This document shows, piece by piece, positions 1 through 5,894 of a stretch of DNA of 5,894 bases. The translations under genes were made by a program, and so were the position numbers. The stretch is taken from positions 1-5,894 of the forward strand of contig JAFTKV010000030.1 in assembly GCA_017453085.1 (NCBI GenBank), in the 5' to 3' direction. Every line of letters starts with the position of its first letter. Within the stretch, counting starts at the first letter, position 1. This stretch comes from Clostridia bacterium (GTDB lineage Bacteria > Bacillota > Clostridia > Oscillospirales > CAG-272). The notes beneath the pieces were generated by a model. That model worked only from the letters and a program-made list of their open reading frames with translations. It was not told where the DNA came from and made no database searches.

Positions 1-10
1 AATATGAATT

Positions 11-100
11 GAGCATATCCGACACCTCTGATGAATGTTTTGTGTGGTAACTTCATTCTACCAGATTTTTGTCAGATATGCTCTTTTTTTGTTATTTTTT
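11..100 (+). terminator. Long hairpin with T-run, probable rho-independent terminator of a plus-strand unit to the left
   Basis: Bases 11-24 pair with 70-83 (13 of 14 positions, one C/A mismatch). Inside that stem, 27-37 pair with 54-65 with one mismatch and one bulged T, leaving a loop at about 38-53. The hairpin is followed on the plus strand by seven Ts (84-90) and then a further T-rich stretch to 100. Read on the plus strand this fits a factor-independent terminator, though its stem is longer than usual. A TGA at 10-12, open in frame back to the edge, could be the stop of the gene it serves, but too little is visible to call that gene. On the minus strand there is no T-run after the stem. 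Confidence 0.6.
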
Positions 101-141
101 CGAGCTCTATCTGTCGGTACCCCAACATTTATTATAGAGCC

Positions 142-169
142 AAAAGAACTCCCGCGTGGGAGTTCTTTT
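142..169. terminator. Bidirectional rho-independent terminator
   Basis: A perfect 12-bp inverted repeat: AAAAGAACTCCC (142-153), loop GCGT (154-157), GGGAGTTCTTTT (158-169). The arms carry A-runs and T-runs, so the hairpin ends in Ts in both directions. It can therefore stop the two-gene minus-strand operon, whose last stop codon is at 307-309, and also any plus-strand transcript that escapes the hairpin at 11-100. Such shared terminators usually sit between convergent genes, which agrees with a plus-strand gene off the left edge. Confidence 0.85.
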
Positions 170-170
170 T

Positions 171-306
171 CGTGTGAAGAATAGAATCATTGGGAAAGGC
201 AATGGCCAAGAAATAGGGGAGATTTTCCTCTGCGTGCTGTAGCGGACTTTCTCTTCCCTCTGACATAAGGCATAGGTCCCGTGCTTTGGGCTTCGGTTCA
301 TTCCGC
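171..306. other. Gene-free 3' tail between the zinc-ribbon gene and its terminator
   Basis: With the two terminators below it, this completes the roughly 306 bases at the left edge that have no gene I can support. The stretch is the likely 3' untranslated tail of the minus-strand operon. Small open frames cross it on the minus strand, the longest running from about 353 to 132, but they lack a good ribosome site, run into the terminator hairpin and resemble no family I recognise. No repeat, RNA gene or attachment site is apparent. It could hold a decayed remnant or an extended 3' UTR. Confidence 0.5.
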
Positions 307-1863
307 TCAATGCACTTGCCGACAGTGGGGGCAAACCGTCTTCCCGGCGTCATCCAGTCCGGTAATATTGCGAAAGTGCAGCTGCGCCTCTACGGTTCGA
401 CGGTAGAGCAGATTCTCTCTGCGGGACGGCTCCGCACGCATCGGGGCGGGGCGGAAATTCTTGATGAGCGTTTCCTCGTAGAGCTGCTTCGTTTCGGGAC
501 AGCGACGGTGGCGGATCACCGTTCGGCAGGCGGCACATTCATAGCGCGCCTCTGCCGACGGATCGTCGGTCAAGGCAAGCGTACTGCCGCAGAAGGGGCA
601 AAGATCCCGCTTGGCATCCGATCGGATCATTCCCCGCAAAAGCAGCTGCTGCAGGCGGCGGAAGGACTCGATATCGTACAGGCTCAGACACAGTCTTCCC
701 TCCTCCCCTTCCTCGGGGGAGGCAGTCAGATACTCGTCCGCCTCGATCTGCCCGACAAAAAGCTCCATCGCCTCCTTGGTGTACCGTGGGTCGGTGATGG
801 GAAGCAGGAGGATGCGATAAGGCTTATCCTTCACAAAGGAAAATCGCAGGGCGGAGATTTCTTGACACTCTACCGTTTCCATCGTCAGCGTCCAGCCTCC
901 GAAGGTGGCGGTCTGCCGCAAGCGGTAAAAGTCGATCGACTCCCGCGGATCGAAGGTAAAGCTGAAATGTCCTGCGGCAAACAGCGAAAGCATGGTGCAA
1001 TACAGGCCGTAGCCCTCTCCCGACACAGAAAGGACACCGTCCATCTCGTCGGCCAGATCGATCTTGTGCTCGGAAAACCATTTGAGCAGCTGATAGATCC
1101 GATGATAATCCTTGTGCATCCGAAACACGTTGGTCTTCTTCAGCGGAAGAGCACCCTTATACTGCTTGCACTTCTGATAGACCGGTGCGCTCAGTCTGGC
1201 GCGGATCACCCGATCGATGAAGAGCAGCTTGTCCAGACAGCGATCGGCGGCGGTGCGATATTGGTCGTAGTCCCGCACGTAGCCGATGTGCAGCTTGCCG
1301 ATGGCCAAAAAGTATTCCGTATGGTTGAGCCGCTCCAGCAGATTGAACTGCATATCCCGATCTGCGTACAGCATATTGGTCAGCCGTCGCATATTTCTGC
1401 CCACGAACTGCAAAATGATATTGATCGCCCGGGCAAACGCCAGATTTTCGTAGATGGAGTAGTGATCCTCGTTCTGCACGGTCAGCAGCTTGCGGGGCTT
1501 CATCCCCTCCTCGGTGATGCTCTCCCACAGCTCGCTGTGCGCGGATGCGTGCACGATGGTCTCGTTGTTGACCACCCGCACCGATTCCACGGGCAGGATC
1601 GCGGTACTGTCCTTGAGGCGAATGATCGGCCTTGCAAAGATCCGCTTGATGGGGGACAGATCCCTGAGGATCCGATCCAGCGTCTCTTCCAGCCCCGCAA
1701 AGTCGAAGTTCTCCCGCAGAGCGAAGAGATTGACCCTGCGAACGGTAGCGGCGTCGAACTGCTCGTAGGTCAGCCCCTCGCTCTCCCGTGCAAAGCGGAT
1801 CAGCGGAGAAAGATCGTCGTCGGCAAGCGTGACGGGGCCGACGGCATTCATCTGCTCTGCCAT
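307..1863 (-). CDS. DUF2357/McrC-like zinc-ribbon protein, partner of the upstream McrB-like ATPase
   Basis: 518 aa, predicted soluble, with no signal peptide or membrane segment. Residues about 135-156 (YSIYENLAFARAINIIL and what follows) resemble the 'YENRFVK..L' signature of DUF2357/DUF524 proteins, the McrC-like partners of McrB-type ATPases. Residues about 244-262 (TNVFRMHKDYHRIYQLLKW) resemble that family's 'dYr.vY.l' helix. Typical relatives follow this with a PD-(D/E)XK nuclease; I find no D...(D/E)xK core here. Instead a zinc ribbon lies at about 422-446 (CPFC and CAAC, with another Cys at 455), and the protein ends in CPHCRQVH (Cys511, Cys514, His518). The start has a GAGGA ribosome site (1871-1875) 7 nt upstream. 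The gene begins 3 nt after the ATPase stop codon and in the same frame, so the two are surely co-transcribed and probably translationally coupled. By family analogy it would bind or regulate the AAA+ ring. The family assignment is by eye and the function is unknown. Confidence 0.8.
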   Translation of the reverse strand: MAEQMNAVGPVTLADDDLSPLIRFARESEGLTYEQFDAATVRRVNLFALRENFDFAGLEETLDRILRDLSPIKRIFARPIIRLKDSTAILPVESVRVVNNETIVHASAHSELWESITEEGMKPRKLLTVQNEDHYSIYENLAFARAINIILQFVGRNMRRLTNMLYADRDMQFNLLERLNHTEYFLAIGKLHIGYVRDYDQYRTAADRCLDKLLFIDRVIRARLSAPVYQKCKQYKGALPLKKTNVFRMHKDYHRIYQLLKWFSEHKIDLADEMDGVLSVSGEGYGLYCTMLSLFAAGHFSFTFDPRESIDFYRLRQTATFGGWTLTMETVECQEISALRFSFVKDKPYRILLLPITDPRYTKEAMELFVGQIEADEYLTASPEEGEEGRLCLSLYDIESFRRLQQLLLRGMIRSDAKRDLCPFCGSTLALTDDPSAEARYECAACRTVIRHRRCPETKQLYEETLIKNFRPAPMRAEPSRRENLLYRRTVEAQLHFRNITGLDDAGKTVCPHCRQVH

Positions 1864-1866
1864 GGC

Positions 1867-4125
1867 TTAGTCCTCGTTCAGCTTGCGGACAAAGTCGCTG
1901 CAGCGGAGCAGACCCAGCCGTTCAAGCTCGGCGGCAAGCTGCGCCTTGTTGTCCACGCTCTTGAACTCCAGCTTGCTGACCACCTTGCTGAGCAGGATCG
2001 TCTCCACCGCCTCGTGGATCACCGCATCGGTAGGCGTAAAGCAGGAGGCGTAGATTCGAACGAAGGTCTCGATCTGATTGGCAATACGGTTGCCGAAGGA
2101 GATGTTGTAGGGAGCCAGCAGCTCCTCAACTTCGCGGATCACTCCGTAGCTTTCAATGTCAAAGCGGACGCTGCGGCAGGCCTCCTCCAACAGACGGTTC
2201 AGCTCGCTCACCGACAGATAGCGGGGCGGGATGGGATCGCGGAGCATGGTCACCTTGGGTGCACGCTTGTTAAAGTTCATGGTATGGGCACGGTCGTAGA
2301 CCTTATCGCTGATCTCAAAGGTGCTCTCGTCCCGATTGGCGGTGCCGATGAACCAGACGTTGGGCGGAATCTTGATGGTATGACCGTCGGTGAGCCCGAA
2401 ATAGGGGAGTCTCTTCCCTTCCGCTCTGCGGAAAAGCCCAACGTTCAGCAGCTTGATCTCCCGCTTGTGCGCTTCGTTTTCCATCAGCGACAGGAAGTCG
2501 GAGAAGTAATACTCAATCCGGCTCAGGTTCATCTCGTCCAGCACGATAAAGGTCAGACGCTCGGGGCTCAGCCTTGCCTTATACAGCGCCTGAGTGAACT
2601 TTTTCGGAGTATAGATGCGGCTGAACTCATTATAGTAGCCCAGCAGCTCGTTTTTGTCTCGCCAGGAGGATTCCACCTCAATGATCTCGCAGTTACCCAG
2701 CACCGCCTCGGTAAAGATCTTGGGCAGGCTGGTCTTACCCGTACCGCTCATACCCTGCAGGATCGTCAGACGGGTGGCACCCAGTCCTGCAATAAAGGCG
2801 GCGATGTCTGCGGGCGTATAGGACAGATGCAGGCGGGAGTCGCGGGCGTAGGCCACCACGTACTGCACCAGCTGAGGGAGGGTGGGCGCATCAAACGCCG
2901 CCATCCGCACCGACTCCAGCTCCTGTCGGTAGAGGTTGATCTTGCAATCCAGCTCGGTAAAGGCAGGACAGGGATCGCTCTCCAGTTTAGCGGGCAGAGG
3001 GGCGTCGGGGATCGGCTGCTCCATCCCGTCCACTCCGGAGGACAGCGCATTCACGGCGATATCCGCCTCTCCCATCGTTCCGCGGGTATAGGGCTTGCGG
3101 ATCAGCGTGACCAATACCACGCCTGCCACCAGCAGGAACCAGATAAAGGCTCCGCTTTTCACCCGATACGTGAAATTGATGGATCCGATGCTGATATACT
3201 TGCCGATCCACGCCATGATGATGTCTTCGTTGAGCTTCTGCGCGATCTCGTAATACTTTCCGAACAGCCCTACCAGCAGGGAGGACACGCCTGCGAAAAA
3301 CATCTCTGCCAGCGTCAGACGGTAGAACAGCTTGGAGCGGCTGATCAGCGACACCGTGGAGGCCAGCAAAAGCGCAACGGTAACGGTCAGGATCGCCAGC
3401 AGGAAGAACGCCAGCAGCTGAAAGCCTCCTGCCTCGCTGTTATAGGAGGTCAGCAGCTTGAAGCCGTTAATTTTGATGGCAACCATAGAGGCGGGCTCGG
3501 TAAAGGTCACCTGAATGATATTGCCAAGGCAGGCGATCACGGTAAGGATTGCTGCCGCCATACCGTAAAGGTAAAACTCGATCCGTGCCCCCCTTTGCTT
3601 GGGCGAGCGGCGGCTATCCGACGGCTCGTCCACTCCCCGTGCGGCAAAGGCGTACCCGATGGCGGCACCGGCTACCAGCAGAAAGGGGAGGATACTGATT
3701 CCGCAGCTGTATCTGGGGGTATTGTAATTGCGCAGGGTGCAGTATGCAACGCCGCCCACGAAATACAGCCCCGTGATCAGCGCGTTGAGCACGATCAGCT
3801 TCCGTGCCTTGGACGCATAGTGCGCCAGCGAGCCGGAATAGCCCTTGAGCGTATACAGAAAGTAGATCAGACTGCCCGAGCAGCAGCAAAACAGCAGGAC
3901 AAACACGATCAGATTCACGATTGCGCCGGAGTCAAAGGACATTACGCCGATGGGAAACAGCGATTCATTCACCCATTCGTCCGTACAAAAGGGGACGAAG
4001 AAGAGGAGGAAGGACAGCAGCACCGAAAACAGGCTGAGTCCGAGCAGCACGTACCTGCGCACCTGATCCTTCAGCTGTCGGGATGGTGTAGCGGGTTGGG
4101 AACTTGGGTATGGGGACTGATACAT
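1867..4125 (-). CDS. Membrane-anchored McrB-like AAA+ ATPase
   Basis: 752 aa from the chosen start. The N-terminal 345 residues hold about eight hydrophobic helices, near 25-46, 67-92, 109-130, 144-162, 184-204, 235-261, 269-290 and 325-342, in two similar four-helix halves. A linker (about 346-440) leads to a C-terminal AAA+ domain of the McrB/MoxR-like group: Walker A GMSGTGKT (458-465), the LLGYYNEF segment (494-501), Walker B FIVLDEMN (526-533), sensor-1 region IGTANRDEST (593-602) and a DRAHTMNF segment (611-618) with a likely arginine finger. McrB relatives form hexameric rings that hydrolyse GTP or ATP and work with an McrC-type partner; the next gene fits that role. All nucleotide-site motifs look intact, so an active motor at the inner face of the membrane is expected. 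An in-frame ATG at 4161 would add 12 residues, but it overlaps the -10 box and cannot lie on the transcript; the ATG at 4125 has an AGGAG site. The nucleotide used and the biological role are unknown. Confidence 0.9.
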   Translation of the reverse strand: MYQSPYPSSQPATPSRQLKDQVRRYVLLGLSLFSVLLSFLLFFVPFCTDEWVNESLFPIGVMSFDSGAIVNLIVFVLLFCCCSGSLIYFLYTLKGYSGSLAHYASKARKLIVLNALITGLYFVGGVAYCTLRNYNTPRYSCGISILPFLLVAGAAIGYAFAARGVDEPSDSRRSPKQRGARIEFYLYGMAAAILTVIACLGNIIQVTFTEPASMVAIKINGFKLLTSYNSEAGGFQLLAFFLLAILTVTVALLLASTVSLISRSKLFYRLTLAEMFFAGVSSLLVGLFGKYYEIAQKLNEDIIMAWIGKYISIGSINFTYRVKSGAFIWFLLVAGVVLVTLIRKPYTRGTMGEADIAVNALSSGVDGMEQPIPDAPLPAKLESDPCPAFTELDCKINLYRQELESVRMAAFDAPTLPQLVQYVVAYARDSRLHLSYTPADIAAFIAGLGATRLTILQGMSGTGKTSLPKIFTEAVLGNCEIIEVESSWRDKNELLGYYNEFSRIYTPKKFTQALYKARLSPERLTFIVLDEMNLSRIEYYFSDFLSLMENEAHKREIKLLNVGLFRRAEGKRLPYFGLTDGHTIKIPPNVWFIGTANRDESTFEISDKVYDRAHTMNFNKRAPKVTMLRDPIPPRYLSVSELNRLLEEACRSVRFDIESYGVIREVEELLAPYNISFGNRIANQIETFVRIYASCFTPTDAVIHEAVETILLSKVVSKLEFKSVDNKAQLAAELERLGLLRCSDFVRKLNED

Positions 4126-4135
4126 AACGATACAA

Positions 4136-4140
4136 CTCCT
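4136..4140 (-). promoter_or_regulatory. Ribosome binding site AGGAG that fixes the ATPase start
   Basis: AGGAG on the minus strand, 10 nt before the ATG at 4125-4123. Together with the promoter just upstream it decides between two in-frame ATGs in favour of the downstream one. Confidence 0.8.
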
Positions 4141-4159
4141 GGCAAATAAGATTACTTTC

Positions 4160-4188
4160 ATTATACCCTACCCCGTCCTGCCTGTCAA
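4160..4188 (-). promoter_or_regulatory. Consensus sigma-A (sigma-70 type) promoter of the ATPase/zinc-ribbon operon
   Basis: On the minus strand TTGACA (4188-4183) is separated by exactly 17 nt from TATAAT (4165-4160), a perfect match to the housekeeping consensus in both boxes and in spacing. Transcription would begin near 4153, giving a leader of roughly 28 nt before the ATG at 4125. It lies just past the terminator of the ECF operon, so the two operons are transcribed separately. So strong a promoter suggests either steady high expression or strict repression. Confidence 0.88.
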
Positions 4189-4198
4189 CGGGGATGGG
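4166..4198. promoter_or_regulatory. Candidate operator: interrupted dyad over the -35 box and spacer
   Basis: CCCTACCCCGT (4166-4176) and ACGGGGATGGG (4188-4198) are inverted repeats matching at 9 of 11 positions, with 11 nt between them. The arm centres are 22 nt apart, about two helical turns. The dyad brackets the -35 box and fills the spacer, the usual place for a repressor operator. The matching parts are mainly G/C runs, so chance symmetry cannot be excluded, and no regulator gene is visible in the window. Confidence 0.35.
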
Positions 4199-4245
4199 AA
4201 ATGATTCCGAAATTATTTACAAATCCAACTGTATCAAAACCAAAC

Positions 4246-4274
4246 TATCCCCTCGGCACTTGTCCGAGGGGATA
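4246..4274 (-). terminator. Rho-independent terminator of the ECF transporter operon
   Basis: A perfect 11-bp stem, TATCCCCTCGG (4246-4256) with CCGAGGGGATA (4264-4274), and a 7-nt loop. Read on the minus strand it is followed by a T-rich stretch (GTTTGGTTTTG). The stem begins 3 nt past the stop codon of the S-component gene and 58 nt before the -35 box of the next operon, separating the two units cleanly. Confidence 0.87.
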
Positions 4275-4277
4275 GGG

Positions 4278-4958
4278 TCAAAGCTTGAATTTGATGCGGA
4301 TGCGATCCAGCACCGCGCCGATGGGCGGCTTCAGCAGCAGAAGGAAAACTGCGTTGGAGAGAGCGTAGACCAGGGTAAAATAGCCCGATGCCGTCACCGC
4401 CGTCAGATAGCGGGCGATGCGGAAGGTGCCGTCCGCCCACAGAACCGTCCAGACGTCCATCAGCAGGGAGAAGAGCACGCCCGACAGGAGTGCACCGATC
4501 AGCAGAGCGATCCTGCTTCTCTTCAGCGGTGAAGCGAACACGCCTGCCAGCAGTCCGATAAAGCCCCAGACGAACATCTGAATGGGCGTCCACAGCCCTT
4601 GGCCAAAGTAGAAGTTGGAGATCACCGCCGTCAGCGCACCGGTGAGAAAGCCGGCTTCACTGCCGAAATACATGGCGGTGAGCACGATCAGCGCAGTCAC
4701 CGGCTTGAACCCGGGCAGGGCGGTAAAGACGATCCGTCCCACCACCGACAGCGCGACCATCACGGCGATGATCACCACCCGTGCGGTATTGTTCCGCTTT
4801 TTTTCAAAGCGCAGGAAGAAGGGGATGCAGGCCAGCACCGCAATACACATGGAGACCCACGCCGCCTGCTTGTTTTCAAACAGCATTGCTCCGCCGTATG
4901 CAGCCAGCGGCATTCCAATACACATAATTCCATAGGAAAGAATCCTTCTCAGCTTCAC
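4278..4958 (-). CDS. ECF transporter S component (substrate-binding membrane subunit)
   Basis: 226 aa and almost wholly membrane-embedded, with hydrophobic helices near 7-27, 33-50, 59-80, 88-118 (probably two), 126-142, 149-173 and 182-208. S components bind a vitamin or similar micronutrient and dock on the shared EcfT/EcfA energising module. Landmarks that match a clostridial S-component group are GRIVF (74-78), GFKPVTALIVL (83-93), FGSEAGFLTG (98-107) and SNFYFGQGLWTPIQM (114-128). The chosen start is GTG at 4958, which overlaps the TGA of the ATPase gene as GTGA and has AAGGGAG 7 nt upstream. An ATG at 5033 would add 25 polar residues lying wholly inside the ATPase gene and is less likely. 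The substrate cannot be read from the sequence; cobalamin, riboflavin-like or another vitamin are all possible. Coupling to the ATPase gene implies a dedicated (group I) transporter rather than one borrowing a distant module. Confidence 0.85.
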   Translation of the reverse strand: MKLRRILSYGIMCIGMPLAAYGGAMLFENKQAAWVSMCIAVLACIPFFLRFEKKRNNTARVVIIAVMVALSVVGRIVFTALPGFKPVTALIVLTAMYFGSEAGFLTGALTAVISNFYFGQGLWTPIQMFVWGFIGLLAGVFASPLKRSRIALLIGALLSGVLFSLLMDVWTVLWADGTFRIARYLTAVTASGYFTLVYALSNAVFLLLLKPPIGAVLDRIRIKFKL

Positions 4959-5894
4959 GTAGCGTCTCCCTTCTCTGCCAACTCTGCCTTTGCACAGGCG
5001 ATCACCTGTCCCGGGGTGACGGCAGACCGCCACAGGCCTCTCGCCATGCGGGAGGCGGCGGTAGTGTAGAAATTGTTTTCCCCGAAGAAACGGGCGGGCG
5101 TGTCGGCAGACAGCACCTCTCCGTCAAAAAAGAGTGCACAGCGGTGGGCAGCCTCGGCGGCAAACTCCACGTCGTGGGTCACCGCAAGGATCGCCATGCC
5201 ATCGGCAGCAAGCTCGGCAAGCAGGATGCGAAGCCGTTCCTTGGCCGCCGCATCCAAGCCCTTGGTAGGCTCGTCCAGCAGCAGGATGCGGGGACGCCGC
5301 AGCAGGAGCTTTGCCAGCGCACACAGCTGGATCTCACCACCGCTGAGATCGTAGGGATGAACCGACAGCAGCGGCTCGATCTCCAGCAGCTTCGTCACTG
5401 CACGGATCGCATCCTCTCGCCGATCGGGGGGATAGATCTCCGCCGCATCGGCCAGATCCTCCGCCACGGTGGATTTGAGAAATAGGGTGCGAGGATTCTG
5501 CGGTAGCTGTGCCAATCGCTCTCTGTACAAAGAATCGCCCGAGTAACGATCCACCGGCTTGCCGTCCACCAGCACCCTTCCCCGATAGGGACGGGAGAGC
5601 CCGGCGATCAGATTCAGCGTAGTGGTCTTACCGGCACCGTTACCGCCCAAAAGCGCGAAGATCTCGCCGCTCTTGACCTCCATTGATGCCCCCCGCAGAA
5701 TGTCGGGGGAGTTCTTTTCATAGCGGAACCACACGTTCTGCAGCTCGATACGGCACTCGCCGTCAGAGGCGGGCACGATCTCGTCGGGCTGCTTTGCGCC
5801 GATATAACGGGCTTCCAGATAGTCTCTGCCCTCCCGCACGGTCAGCGGGCAATCGTCCTCCTGTCCCAGCGCAGAGCAGATCCGCGTAGCAGAG
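4955..5894 (-). CDS. ECF transporter ATPase, probably the second half of a fused double ATPase (5' end outside window)
   Basis: 312 residues are visible and the frame stays open to the window edge, so the gene is partial at its N-terminus. One full ABC domain is present, numbered from the edge: Walker A GGNGAGKT (83-90), Q-loop around Gln131 in LPQNPR, signature LSGGE (182-186), Walker B RILLLDEP (201-208), D-loop GLD (211-213) and switch His239 in VTHDVEFAAE. The DVEFAAE stretch is typical of ECF ATPases. The 18 residues before the GTG at 5839, together with the following REGRDYL, read like the linker between the two ABC domains of fused EcfA-type proteins ('.CPLTVREGR.(W/Y)L'). The gene therefore probably starts several hundred bases further right with a first ABC domain; the GTG at 5839 should not be taken as the start. 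It energises vitamin uptake through an EcfT subunit, presumably encoded upstream, and the S component encoded by the overlapping next gene. The ABC identity is certain; the fused form is an inference. Confidence 0.9.
   Translation of the reverse strand, partial: SATRICSALGQEDDCPLTVREGRDYLEARYIGAKQPDEIVPASDGECRIELQNVWFRYEKNSPDILRGASMEVKSGEIFALLGGNGAGKTTTLNLIAGLSRPYRGRVLVDGKPVDRYSGDSLYRERLAQLPQNPRTLFLKSTVAEDLADAAEIYPPDRREDAIRAVTKLLEIEPLLSVHPYDLSGGEIQLCALAKLLLRRPRILLLDEPTKGLDAAAKERLRILLAELAADGMAILAVTHDVEFAAEAAHRCALFFDGEVLSADTPARFFGENNFYTTAASRMARGLWRSAVTPGQVIACAKAELAEKGDAT
4966..4972 (-). promoter_or_regulatory. Ribosome binding site AAGGGAG that supports the GTG start of the S component
   Basis: AAGGGAG on the minus strand, 7 nt before the GTG at 4958-4956, inside the last codons of the ATPase gene. 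It supports the short, overlapping start over the upstream ATG at 5033. Confidence 0.75.

Noticed and set aside
1..16. Start of a minus-strand gene (ATG at 16-14, GAGGTG upstream)
   Set aside because: Only five codons are visible, there is no convincing promoter, and the ATG lies in the arm of a hairpin that is better explained as a plus-strand terminator.
132..353. Minus-strand small frame overlapping the end of the zinc-ribbon gene and the 3' tail, as a small gene or a frameshifted C-terminal extension
   Set aside because: It has no ribosome site and reads into the terminator hairpin. The zinc-ribbon protein ends naturally on CPHC...H, and the alternative frame gives no completing cysteine pattern, so neither a gene nor a frameshift is supported.
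286..4149. Plus-strand open frame of 1287 codons running antisense across both the ATPase and zinc-ribbon genes
   Set aside because: It is a shadow: the two minus-strand genes share one frame, and their GC-rich codon use removes stops from the complementary frame. Its translation is low-complexity in character (rich in Q, H, R, G), has no recognisable domain, and the minus-strand frames carry clear motifs and ribosome sites.
4194..4532. Plus-strand frame antisense to the ECF terminator and S-component gene
   Set aside because: It overlaps a clear terminator and a clear membrane protein on the other strand, and its translation shows no domain. The other plus-strand frames over 4599-5889 are rejected for the same reason.
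4959..5033. Longer S-component start at the ATG at 5033
   Set aside because: The extra 25 residues are polar and lie wholly inside the ATPase gene, while the GTG at 4958 has a good ribosome site and a classic GTGA overlap.
1..5894. CRISPR arrays, tRNA or rRNA genes, insertion-sequence ends, riboswitches
   Set aside because: I looked for spaced direct repeats, tRNA-like cloverleaf signals, transposase-like frames and known riboswitch cores and saw none; coding sequence fills nearly all of 307-5894.

Overview
The window looks like chromosomal DNA from a Gram-positive, anaerobic-type Firmicute, most likely one of the gut Clostridia (Oscillospiraceae/Ruminococcaceae-like). The hints are moderately GC-rich genes with AT-rich gaps, purine-rich Shine-Dalgarno sites before nearly every gene, an exact TTGACA-17-TATAAT sigma-A-type promoter, strong hairpin plus T-run terminators, and an ECF vitamin transporter of a type common in that group. 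The taxonomy is inferred from style, not from a marker gene. All four recognisable genes lie on the minus strand, so the transcription order runs from high to low coordinates.

Right part (4246-5894): the end of an ECF-transporter operon. It holds the C-terminal half of what is probably a fused double ATPase (cut by the window edge). This overlaps by 4 nt (GTGA) a membrane substrate-binding S component. A perfect 11-bp hairpin terminator closes the operon.

Middle and left part (307-4188): a separate two-gene operon with its own consensus promoter and a possible operator dyad. The first gene encodes a roughly 752-aa protein with about eight membrane segments, apparently an internally duplicated four-helix module, followed by a McrB-like AAA+ ATPase domain. 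The second starts 3 nt after the first one's stop codon. It encodes a 518-aa protein that resembles the DUF2357/McrC-type partner of such ATPases but ends in cysteine-rich zinc-binding motifs rather than a recognisable PD-(D/E)XK nuclease. By analogy with McrB-McrC this looks like a motor plus adaptor/effector pair, here fixed in the membrane. I do not know a described system with exactly this layout, and a defence or stress role is only an inference.

Left edge (1-306): no convincing gene. It holds a 3' tail, a bidirectional terminator (142-169) and a long imperfect hairpin followed by a T-run (11-100). That hairpin probably ends a plus-strand gene lying off the window to the left, which would make the two units convergent.
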